DNA of 22,430 nucleotides from Bacteroidota bacterium (GTDB taxonomy: Bacteria > Bacteroidota > Bacteroidia > Chitinophagales > Chitinophagaceae), in contig CANHIR010000010.1 in the NCBI GenBank assembly GCA_947461015.1, forward strand, positions 1 to 22,430, written 5' to 3'. The translations under genes and the position numbers were made by a program. Of this stretch, positions 6,095 through 12,859 are shown piece after piece; position 1 is the stretch's first letter; every line of letters begins with the position of its first letter. The notes under the pieces were generated by a model that saw only the letters and a program-made list of their open reading frames with translations, did not search any database and had not been told where the DNA came from.

Positions 6095-8203
6095 TTATTT
6101 TACTAACAAATACACCCCCCAACTGATAAAATAGGCGAGGCCCGTCATCATGAAAAATTGAATGGCGGGCCATTTCCATGTACCTGTTTCTCTTTTCACT
6201 ACAGCTAGTGTACTCATACATTGCATGGCTAGGACATAAAATATCATTAAGGATAGTGCTGCGGCAAAACTATATACCGGTGTGCCATCGGGGCGCTTGG
6301 CTGCTTTTAATTTTTCGGTGAGTGAACTATTATCAGCTGCTTCCACACTATATAAGGTAGCCATGGTTCCTACAAATACTTCGCGCGCTGCAAAGGAAGT
6401 AACAATAGCAATGCCCATTTTCCAATCAAAACCTAAAGGGGCAATTACAGGCTCAATAGTTTTACCCAATAAACCTGCATAAGAGTTTTCTAATTTATGC
6501 GTGTGGTATTCTTTTTCTAATTGTGCTTTATTATTTGGAGCGGCTGCGACTTGTTCATTATGTGTTTGCTCTACTTTTTTCATTTGTTCACTTGGTCCAT
6601 AGCTACTTAAAAACCACAATAGTAAACTAATGACCATTATTACTTTACCCGCATCGGTTACAAATATTTTTGCTTTTTGTAGCATGGTAATACCTACGTT
6701 TTTCCAACGTGGTGCACGGTATACAGGCAGTTCTAAAATAAAATAACTTTTCTCTTTTATGGTCACAAACCATTTTAGCACCATGCTAGCAAGTAATGCC
6801 ATGACTATACCTAATAGATACAAACCCATCATCACGAGTCCTTGTAAACTTAAAAATCCAAAGTATAATTTATGATCAATGACTAGTGAAATTAAAATAG
6901 TGTAAACGGGAAGTCGCGCACTACAACTCATAAACGGAGTGACCATTATGGTAAGCAACCTTTCTTTTTTATTTTCTATATTTCTTGCACTCATAATGGC
7001 TGGCACGGCACAAGCAAAGCCACTTATCATGGGCATTACACTCTTTCCGTTTAATCCAACTTTACGCATGAGCTTATCACTTAAAAAACTAATGCGCGCC
7101 ATGTATCCTGTATCTTCTAATAAAGTAATGAGTCCAAACAGAATCATGATTTGCGGAATGAAAACAAAAATACCACCTAGTCCAGCAACAATACCATTTA
7201 CCAATAAGTCTGCCCACCATGCGTTTGGAAGGATATTATTTAGGTAAGTAGTTAAATGTGTAAAAATCCATTCAATACCATCCATGGGAAATTTAGCCAT
7301 CCAAAATACCGACTGAAATAAAATAAACAATACAGAAAATAAAATGGCATAGCCTCCTACACGATGTAAAAAAATATTATCAAGCCTATCCGTTCTTTTT
7401 TTCTTAGCACTAGGGTCCGGTTCAGTGACCCTGTTTTTCATGATGGCTTGTATTTGTCCGTATCGCTGCAAAATTTCCTGTGCCTGCGTTTTTGTATGAT
7501 TGAAATTATTTTCAATTTCAATTTGTTCAATTTTTTGATGCATTTCTTCCTCCAAAGGAAAAGCTTCATGGTGCATTAAATAGTGCAAAGCAGCATAATC
7601 ACTTGTGGTGGGAAATAAGGTTTTGAAAGCATCAATTGCAGCTGGTGCTAAATTTTTATTGTTAATAAAACTCTCCTGATTTTTAGACCTGGGTGTTTCA
7701 ATAATTCCAACCAGTGCATTTTTTAATTCAGTTAATCCCTTGTTTTTTCTTGCGTCCACAGCAACCACTGGAATACCAAGGTCCGCTTGCAATCCCGCAA
7801 TATCTATTTTAATTCCTTTTTTGGCTGCCAAGTCATTCATGGTAAGCGCCAAGACTACTGGTTTTTTTAAGTCAATAATTTGACTACAAAAAAGTAAGTT
7901 TCTTTTTAAATTACTAGCATCTGCTACAAGTAATATCACATCGGTTGGCATTTCTAAATCCACACCCATGAGTACTTTATAGGCCACCCATTCGTCCTCT
8001 CTTTTTGGATAAAAGCTATAAGTGCCTGGTAAATCAATTAGGGTAGAGGGGCGTCCGCCTAAATGCAAGTCCCCTGTTTTTTTGTCCACGGTTACACCTG
8101 GGAAATTGCCCACTTTCTGATTCAAACCCGTTAAGGCATTGAAAAGTGAACTTTTCCCGCAGTTGGGGTTTCCCACCAAGGCAATATGTATACCCGCTTT
8201 CAT
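6095..8203 (-). CDS. feoB: Ferrous iron transporter FeoB
   Basis: A 702-residue inner-membrane Fe2+ transporter. The cytosolic G domain comes first: G1 GNPNCGKSS at residues 11-19, G2 around VGNFPGVTVDKKTG, G3 DLPGTYS. The G4 position reads TMND (residues 121-124) where E. coli FeoB has NMLD, so the base-recognising Asn is replaced by Thr. A helical spacer (EEEMHQKIEQIEIENN) leads to the membrane part, with both Gate repeats, GFACAVPAIMSARNIENKKE and PFMSCSARLPVYTILI, that carry the conserved cysteines near the iron path, and a final span AYFISWGVYLLVK. The ATG at 8203 is chosen over an upstream in-frame TTG at 8212 because FeoB proteins begin just before G1. FeoA is neither fused nor adjacent. 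The gene converges with the fibre gene (11-bp gap) and diverges from the M28 peptidase gene. Confidence 0.95.
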   Translation of the reverse strand: MKAGIHIALVGNPNCGKSSLFNALTGLNQKVGNFPGVTVDKKTGDLHLGGRPSTLIDLPGTYSFYPKREDEWVAYKVLMGVDLEMPTDVILLVADASNLKRNLLFCSQIIDLKKPVVLALTMNDLAAKKGIKIDIAGLQADLGIPVVAVDARKNKGLTELKNALVGIIETPRSKNQESFINNKNLAPAAIDAFKTLFPTTSDYAALHYLMHHEAFPLEEEMHQKIEQIEIENNFNHTKTQAQEILQRYGQIQAIMKNRVTEPDPSAKKKRTDRLDNIFLHRVGGYAILFSVLFILFQSVFWMAKFPMDGIEWIFTHLTTYLNNILPNAWWADLLVNGIVAGLGGIFVFIPQIMILFGLITLLEDTGYMARISFLSDKLMRKVGLNGKSVMPMISGFACAVPAIMSARNIENKKERLLTIMVTPFMSCSARLPVYTILISLVIDHKLYFGFLSLQGLVMMGLYLLGIVMALLASMVLKWFVTIKEKSYFILELPVYRAPRWKNVGITMLQKAKIFVTDAGKVIMVISLLLWFLSSYGPSEQMKKVEQTHNEQVAAAPNNKAQLEKEYHTHKLENSYAGLLGKTIEPVIAPLGFDWKMGIAIVTSFAAREVFVGTMATLYSVEAADNSSLTEKLKAAKRPDGTPVYSFAAALSLMIFYVLAMQCMSTLAVVKRETGTWKWPAIQFFMMTGLAYFISWGVYLLVK

Positions 8204-8209
8204 TGACGG

Positions 8210-8217
8210 CAAAGCTA
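8210..8217 (-). promoter_or_regulatory. Candidate -7 element (TAGCTTTG) for feoB
   Basis: The minus strand reads TAGCTTTG, an exact TAnnTTTG match, ending 6 nt before the feoB ATG. Transcription would start almost at the initiation codon. No clear -33 TTG lies at the expected distance. Confidence 0.45.
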
Positions 8218-8252
8218 ACTTTAATGATTGGCTAGTACTTACGAAATTAGAA

Positions 8253-8271
8253 ATTGACCAATAAGGTCAAT
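8253..8271. repeat. Perfect inverted repeat in the feoB / M28 divergent promoter region
   Basis: ATTGACC (8253-8259) and GGTCAAT (8265-8271) are exact reverse complements separated by AATAA. The site lies about 50 bp from the feoB start and about 65 bp from the M28 peptidase start, a position suited to an operator serving either gene. It does not resemble a Fur box. Confidence 0.4.
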
Positions 8272-8310
8272 ATTAGCGATACAAGTCTCTTAATTACTAG
8301 CTCCTTTACT

Positions 8311-8318
8311 TATTTTTG
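8311..8318 (+). promoter_or_regulatory. Candidate -7 element (TATTTTTG) for the M28 peptidase gene
   Basis: TATTTTTG is an exact TAnnTTTG match ending 18 nt before the ATG at 8337, predicting a short leader of about 12 nt. No TTG was found at the usual -33 distance. Confidence 0.45.
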
Positions 8319-8336
8319 TAGCACAAAATAAATAAG

Positions 8337-9962
8337 ATGCGTAAAATTGTTCTACTGCTGTTATTGAGTATACCTGTTGGTTTGTTGGCGCAAAAGTTAG
8401 CTAAATCTGATGCCGTTTTAATCCAAAACTTAAAGGGACATATTCAGTTTTTAGCAAGTGATAAATTAGAGGGCAGAAGGGCTGGCACTGCTGGGGAACA
8501 AAAAGCAGTGAATTATATTATTGCACAATACAAAGGTTTAGCCATTAAACCAATGGGTACAAAAGGGTTTATTCAGCCATTTCCGATTGATGAAGGTAAA
8601 AAATTTGCAACGAGTGCATTTATTAAAGTGAACAATCAAACAGCGATTGTAGATACCGATTTCTTTGCATTATCTAATAGTGGTTCCAATCATTTTACTG
8701 CCCCTGCTGTACCTGCGTTTTCTGCATCGAATCAAGTACTGTTAAAAGACATTAATGAAGTATTTGCATCCAATACAAGTAATCCACATTTTGACATCAA
8801 TGAATGGCTTACTAGCACTGCTGCTGATTTAAAAGCCAAAGGAGCGGCTGCATTATTTTTATACAATAGCGGAAATATAGTGGACAATATTCAATTTAAT
8901 AAATACGATACTACCAAAGCATTGGCTTTACCTGTTGTTTATTTTACAAAAATAGGGGCCGCAAAATATTTCAAAGAGGTATCACGGATATATAATATTG
9001 ATGCGAATATTCAATTTGATCACCCTACTCGTACCGCACACAATGTGGTTGGTTTTATTGACAATAAAGCGACGAACACGATTGTTATTGGTGCACATTT
9101 GGATCATTTAGGTTACAATGAAGACAAGCATGGCTTAGATTTAAATAATTTTATTCATAACGGAGCTGACGACAACGCCAGCGGTACTGCGGCTTTAATT
9201 GAACTAGCGAAATCATTAACACATGACGCTCCTAAAAATAATAACTATTTAATTATTCATTTTTCAGGAGAAGAATTGGGATTATTAGGAAGCAAATATT
9301 GGTTAGATCACCCCACTTATAAAGGCAACCTTAATTACATGATTAACATGGATATGGTGGGTAGGTACGATACGGCGCGTAAATTAACCATTGGTGGTTA
9401 CGGTACTTCTAGTAAGTGGTCCGAAATTTTAGCAAAAGCACCAACCACTTTATTAACGCATTATGATAGTGCTGGAACAGGGCCAAGTGACCATGCGAGC
9501 TTTTATAGAAAAGACATGCCTGTATTGTTTATGTTTACTGGAAGCCACTCGGACTATCACAAAGCAACAGATGATTGGGATAAAATAAATTATGAAGGAG
9601 AAAAAGAAATCCTGCGTTTGGTGCAAACAATTATCAAAAACACAGACGCATATGGTAAACTTGATTTCTTAAAGACGCGGGAGCAAAGTATGGGGAAAAG
9701 CAATAAATTTTCTGTAAGCTTAGGGGTGATGCCTGACTACGCTTATACGGGTACTGGTGTTAGAATAGAGGGAGCCAGTGAAGGTAAACTAGGAGAAAAG
9801 TTAGGTTTAAAAAAATCGGATGTATTGGTACAATTAGGGGATTATAAATTAATTGATGTGATGAGTTATATGCAGGCCTTGGGTAAGTTTCAGAAAGGGG
9901 ATAAAACAACCTTAGTAATTAAAAGGGGTGACGAAGAAATTAAATTTGATATTCAGTTTTAA
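8337..9962 (+). CDS. Secreted M28-family zinc metallopeptidase with C-terminal PDZ domain
   Basis: A 541-residue exported aminopeptidase-like protein. Residues 1-18 are a signal peptide (VGLLAQ). The catalytic fold is interrupted between about 85 and 225 by a region resembling a protease-associated insert. The M28 metal ligands and base are all visible: His254 and Asp256 in GAHLDHLG, Asp278/Asp279 in GADDNASG, the Glu312-Glu313 pair in HFSGEELGLLGS, Asp339 in NMDMVGR and His386 in GPSDHASFY. Residues about 455-541 form a PDZ-like domain (GVMPDYAY, GVRIEGASEGKLGEKLGLKK, GDKTTLVIKRG). It probably removes amino acids from peptides in the periplasm or at the surface, supporting peptide feeding. 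It diverges from feoB, and the next gene follows after 23 bp. Confidence 0.9.
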   Translation: MRKIVLLLLLSIPVGLLAQKLAKSDAVLIQNLKGHIQFLASDKLEGRRAGTAGEQKAVNYIIAQYKGLAIKPMGTKGFIQPFPIDEGKKFATSAFIKVNNQTAIVDTDFFALSNSGSNHFTAPAVPAFSASNQVLLKDINEVFASNTSNPHFDINEWLTSTAADLKAKGAAALFLYNSGNIVDNIQFNKYDTTKALALPVVYFTKIGAAKYFKEVSRIYNIDANIQFDHPTRTAHNVVGFIDNKATNTIVIGAHLDHLGYNEDKHGLDLNNFIHNGADDNASGTAALIELAKSLTHDAPKNNNYLIIHFSGEELGLLGSKYWLDHPTYKGNLNYMINMDMVGRYDTARKLTIGGYGTSSKWSEILAKAPTTLLTHYDSAGTGPSDHASFYRKDMPVLFMFTGSHSDYHKATDDWDKINYEGEKEILRLVQTIIKNTDAYGKLDFLKTREQSMGKSNKFSVSLGVMPDYAYTGTGVRIEGASEGKLGEKLGLKKSDVLVQLGDYKLIDVMSYMQALGKFQKGDKTTLVIKRGDEEIKFDIQF

Positions 9963-9985
9963 TTCCGCATTTATAATTTACGCGT

Positions 9986-10423
9986 ATGAAATTAGTTTTA
10001 GACCAAGAAGAAATAAATGAGCAAGACTTTGAAGGTACGCGTATATTGGGCATTACAGCGCCTATAAAAAACTTTCAATTTTGCATTTTACTCAATCAAT
10101 ATATGGGATTTGAGTTTAGGTTTAATCCGGAACATGAAGTGGCATTGAAAAGAAAAAATAGAAGCTATTATTTTTCCATGTATGAAGCAGATGAACCCAA
10201 CTCAACTTTTCAACATTATGTTTATCACAATCAATACGACGGGGAGTACTTATTGCCCGAGTTAAAGCACATGGATTTTATTTGGTGGCTTAAAGGCGAC
10301 TGGATTGATGATGACAAAGTAAAAGAAATGATCCAAACGATTCGAAATATCAAAGGCGTGCAATTGGTGGTGGAACTAACCCCCAATCAAATTAAGAACA
10401 AAGGAAATTTGATTTTTGAATAA
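9986..10423 (+). CDS. IPExxxVDY-family protein (function unknown)
   Basis: A 145-residue soluble protein without signal peptide or membrane span. It resembles the Bacteroidota-restricted IPExxxVDY family: an N-terminal DFEGTRILGITAPIKNFQF strand region, a central aromatic segment SYYFSMYEADEPNSTFQHYV, then LLPELKHMDFIWWLKGD at about residues 90-106. The family's signature I-P-E-x-x-x-V-D-Y is represented here by L-P-E-L-K-H-M-D-F, so three signature positions are conservatively changed. It is rich in Asp, Glu, Phe, Tyr and Trp. In this phylum such genes often sit near fatty-acid or pyruvate kinase genes; here it follows the M28 peptidase gene by 23 bp and converges with selD. No biochemical role is known to me. 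Confidence 0.65.
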   Translation: MKLVLDQEEINEQDFEGTRILGITAPIKNFQFCILLNQYMGFEFRFNPEHEVALKRKNRSYYFSMYEADEPNSTFQHYVYHNQYDGEYLLPELKHMDFIWWLKGDWIDDDKVKEMIQTIRNIKGVQLVVELTPNQIKNKGNLIFE

Positions 10424-10453
10424 GTAATTCACTGAACTTTCTAACAATTTTTT

Positions 10454-11506
10454 TTAGGGGGTAATGACAATGCGTTTGTTAGATGCACTTTCACAAACAC
10501 CCATGGGCGTGGTATAGACAATTCCTGCGGCTGTTAAAATTGCTTGTACTTCGGATAATGCATTTGGATCCACCGCAATGAGTAAGCCACCGTTGGTTTG
10601 TGGATCAGGTAAAATTAAACTTGCTTCTTTTTCATCAATGCTTTCGTCTAATAAAATCCCTTCGCAGGTTGCGTTCCAATTTCTTGCAGTCGCTCCGGGA
10701 ATTGCTTTTTGTGTAATGTAATTTCTTGCTTCCGCAATGATTGGAATTTTTGCATAAGACAATTTAGCGGTCAAATTACTTCCCTCCATCATCTCCGTTA
10801 AGTGTCCTGCTAAACCAAAACCAGTAACATCGGTCATGGCATGCACGCCTTTAATTTTACCCAATGCTTCTCCTGCCTTATTTATCGTCGTTAATTGTTT
10901 AACCAATAATGCTAAATCAGTTTCGGTTAGTATTCCTCTTTTTTGAGATGTGGCTAATATGCCAACACCCAATGGTTTTGTAATTATTAATACATCTCCT
11001 TCTTTAGCAGTGTCGTTTCTTTTTAAATTTTCAATATCTATAATTCCATTTACCACCAATCCAAAAATGGGATCCTGGCTATCAATACTATGTCCTCCAG
11101 CAATAACAATACCCGCGTCCGCACAGGTTTTTCGAGCACCTTCCATTACTTGAGCAGCAACGCTTGCAGGCAAGGTAGCTAAAGGCCAACCTAAAACTGC
11201 CAAAGCAAAAATGGGTTTTCCACCCATTGCATAAACATCGCTAATGGCATTGGCTGCTGCAATTTGTCCAAAGGAAAATGCATCATCCACAATGGGCATA
11301 AAAAAATCGGTGGTACTAATCATAGCCGTTTTTTCATCCAATTGATATACCGCTGCGTCGTCCCTACTATCGTTACCCACCAATAGTTGTGGGATATTAC
11401 TCTTTGCCCCTACATTGTGCGCTGCTAAAATTTCTGAAAGTATAGCGGGTGATATTTTGCAGCCACATCCGCCACCTTTACTATGTTGTGTTAATTTTAT
11501 TTCCAT
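10454..11506 (-). CDS. selD: Selenide, water dikinase (selenophosphate synthetase)
   Basis: A 350-residue enzyme that makes selenophosphate from selenide and ATP, the selenium donor for selenocysteine and for tRNA 2-selenouridine. The N-terminal loop GGGCGCKISP contains the catalytic Cys14 and Lys17; the position is a TGT cysteine codon, not selenocysteine. Further family motifs are DDAAVYQLDEKTAMISTTDF (nucleotide-binding Asp residues), GGHSIDSQDP, IITKPLGVGILATSQKRG, TDVTGFGLAGHLTEM and LPDPQTNGGLL. It has normal length and lacks the NADH-dehydrogenase-like fusion found in some bacteria. It begins 3 nt after the birA stop, so birA-selD is likely one transcript. No selenocysteine machinery or selenouridine synthase gene is in the window. 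Confidence 0.95.
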   Translation of the reverse strand: MEIKLTQHSKGGGCGCKISPAILSEILAAHNVGAKSNIPQLLVGNDSRDDAAVYQLDEKTAMISTTDFFMPIVDDAFSFGQIAAANAISDVYAMGGKPIFALAVLGWPLATLPASVAAQVMEGARKTCADAGIVIAGGHSIDSQDPIFGLVVNGIIDIENLKRNDTAKEGDVLIITKPLGVGILATSQKRGILTETDLALLVKQLTTINKAGEALGKIKGVHAMTDVTGFGLAGHLTEMMEGSNLTAKLSYAKIPIIAEARNYITQKAIPGATARNWNATCEGILLDESIDEKEASLILPDPQTNGGLLIAVDPNALSEVQAILTAAGIVYTTPMGVCESASNKRIVITP

Positions 11507-11509
11507 GAT

Positions 11510-12298
11510 TTATAATTCCCAAATTAAGTCTCCAAAATTATAAGTTTCTTCCTTTTCTTGTTCAACTATTAATTGACCTTTTTCATTTACACGTTTCACT
11601 TTTGCGGTAAATAAAGTTTGTTTACAATTAAAGTTCACCCATTCATCTTTCTTATATAGTCTTTTATTGTATTCAATTAAAAGGGGTTCAATTCCATAAT
11701 GGATCCATTCATTTACCCGAACGGTCAAAGCCTTAGACAATGAGGCTAATAATAGTGGAATGTCCCAATGGTTACCAGTTATTTGTTTTAGCGATACGGG
11801 TTTTATTCCTGTTGCGGAAAACTGAGTTTGATTAACATTTATGCCAATTCCAATCACCGACCAGGTCCATACTGAACCACGTAAAGTGTTTTCAATGAGG
11901 ATACCTCCTGCCTTTCTGTCACGCCAATATAAGTCGTTTGGCCACTTTATACAGGTTTCATCACCCGCTATTGCTTGAAAAAAGTCACTAACACCTATAG
12001 AAACAGCGATAGAAAGACCAATTTGATCCTCGGGTGTCCATATTTTAACATTTTCATTGCTTTTTTGGAGATCTTCAAGCCGTATTACATAAGAACACAA
12101 TAAATTTTGTCCTTTTTCACTATCCCAAACCTTTCCCTGCTGGCCTTTTCCGCTTGTTTGAAACTGGGCCTGGTAGCAACTGCCAGATACCGCCATTTGA
12201 TGTTGCACTTGGCTTATGGCATAAATATTGGTACTATCTATGCTAGACAGTTCTATGAGCGGCTCCCCTAATGTGATAATTGGTGTGGAAGGTGACAA
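11510..12298 (-). CDS. birA: Biotin--[acetyl-CoA-carboxylase] ligase (catalytic domain only)
   Basis: A 262-residue ligase that forms biotinyl-AMP and transfers biotin to carboxylase carrier domains. Visible motifs are IELSSIDSTNIYA, the biotin-binding loop in QTSGKGQQGKVWDSEKGQNL (the family's GRGRxGRxW loop in variant form), KWPNDLYWRDRKAGGILIEN with the catalytic Lys, GIGINVNQTQF, and a small C-terminal SH3-like domain. There is no N-terminal DNA-binding domain, so it is a group I ligase without repressor function. The start appears to be a TTG at 12298: an in-frame stop lies only eight codons upstream, and the first internal ATG is beyond the essential SSIDSTN motif. It diverges from rsfS, which also seems to start at TTG. 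Confidence 0.9.
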   Translation of the reverse strand: MSPSTPIITLGEPLIELSSIDSTNIYAISQVQHQMAVSGSCYQAQFQTSGKGQQGKVWDSEKGQNLLCSYVIRLEDLQKSNENVKIWTPEDQIGLSIAVSIGVSDFFQAIAGDETCIKWPNDLYWRDRKAGGILIENTLRGSVWTWSVIGIGINVNQTQFSATGIKPVSLKQITGNHWDIPLLLASLSKALTVRVNEWIHYGIEPLLIEYNKRLYKKDEWVNFNCKQTLFTAKVKRVNEKGQLIVEQEKEETYNFGDLIWEL

Positions 12299-12306
12299 AG
12301 AATTGT

Positions 12307-12322
12307 TATTTTTGTAAAGTTA
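12307..12322. promoter_or_regulatory. Abutting, oppositely directed -7 elements between birA and rsfS
   Basis: The plus strand has TATTTTTG at 12307-12314, an exact TAnnTTTG match pointing to rsfS. Directly next to it, 12315-12322 reads TAAAGTTA, which on the minus strand is TAACTTTA, a one-mismatch -7 element pointing to birA and ending 16 nt before its TTG start. The two would overlap sterically. The rsfS leader would be about 80 nt and contains a small hairpin, ATCAT-AAA-ATGAT, at 12340-12352. Confidence 0.35.
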
Positions 12323-12402
12323 GCTAGTTTCGTTGGAGTATCATAAAATGATGCTTAAAACGGTTTGACTAACAAGGCATTAACAATTAAAAATTAGTAT
12401 TA

Positions 12403-12810
12403 TTGGAACCACTTTCCGCATTAAAAGAACGTAAAAAATCACCTACACAGCTTACGCGTAGTAGTAAAATTTTTAAAACCATTATCGCTGCCATTCAGGA
12501 TAAAAAAGGTGAAAATATCATAAGCTTGGATCTTAAAAAAATACATGAAGCCGCTGCCGATTTCTTCATTATCTGTGAAGCTAGTAACACCACTCAATTA
12601 AAAGCAATTGCTGATCATATTGAGTACGAAGTAAAACATAAGTGTGACGAATATCCCTATAAAAGTGAAGGTAAGACAGCTGCTCAATGGTTACTTATTG
12701 ACTATATCAATGTGGTTGTACATGTAATGCATATTGAATCCAGAAACTTCTATCAATTAGAAGAAATGTGGAGTGATGCAGATGTTAAAATGCATGATTT
12801 AGAAAACTAA
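12403..12810 (+). CDS. rsfS: Ribosomal silencing factor RsfS (YbeB/Iojap family)
   Basis: A 135-residue protein that binds ribosomal protein uL14 on the 50S subunit and blocks joining with 30S, lowering translation when nutrients are scarce. The RsfS core runs from about residue 22 to 130: IIAAIQDKKGENIISLDLKK, AAADFFIICEASNTTQLKAI, then YPYKSEGKTAAQWLLIDYIN and VVVHVMHIESRNFYQLEEMW. The conserved D-FFI-C-A and W-LIDY--VVVHV segments are characteristic. About 20 basic, flexible residues precede the core. The start is a TTG at 12403: an in-frame stop is five codons upstream and no ATG or GTG is available before the core. It is followed 49 bp later by ftsH, a common order in Bacteroidota. Confidence 0.9.
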   Translation: MEPLSALKERKKSPTQLTRSSKIFKTIIAAIQDKKGENIISLDLKKIHEAAADFFIICEASNTTQLKAIADHIEYEVKHKCDEYPYKSEGKTAAQWLLIDYINVVVHVMHIESRNFYQLEEMWSDADVKMHDLEN

Positions 12811-12821
12811 TTTTACAGAAG

Positions 12822-12842
12822 TTTGTTATATTCAATAACAAA
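12822..12842. promoter_or_regulatory. Perfect 8-bp hairpin between rsfS and ftsH
   Basis: TTTGTTAT (12822-12829) and ATAACAAA (12835-12842) are exact reverse complements around a 5-nt loop, ATTCA. The structure ends 17 bp before the ftsH ATG. A short GTTTT follows, too weak for a typical terminator but compatible with attenuation. It could uncouple ftsH expression from rsfS, act as an operator, or be an RNA-processing site. Confidence 0.4.
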
Positions 12843-12859
12843 AGTTTTAAATAGAAAAA

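Noticed and set aside
8253..8271. Fur box upstream of feoB
   Set aside because: The palindrome ATTGACC-N5-GGTCAAT shares no clear similarity with the GATAATGATTATC-type Fur consensus.
10424..10455. Intrinsic terminator between the IPExxxVDY gene and selD
   Set aside because: There is a run of eight T residues (10448-10455), but only a 4-bp AAGT/ACTT stem precedes it, too weak to call.
11456..11467. Selenocysteine in SelD
   Set aside because: The catalytic position is encoded by TGT (cysteine) and no in-frame TGA occurs there.
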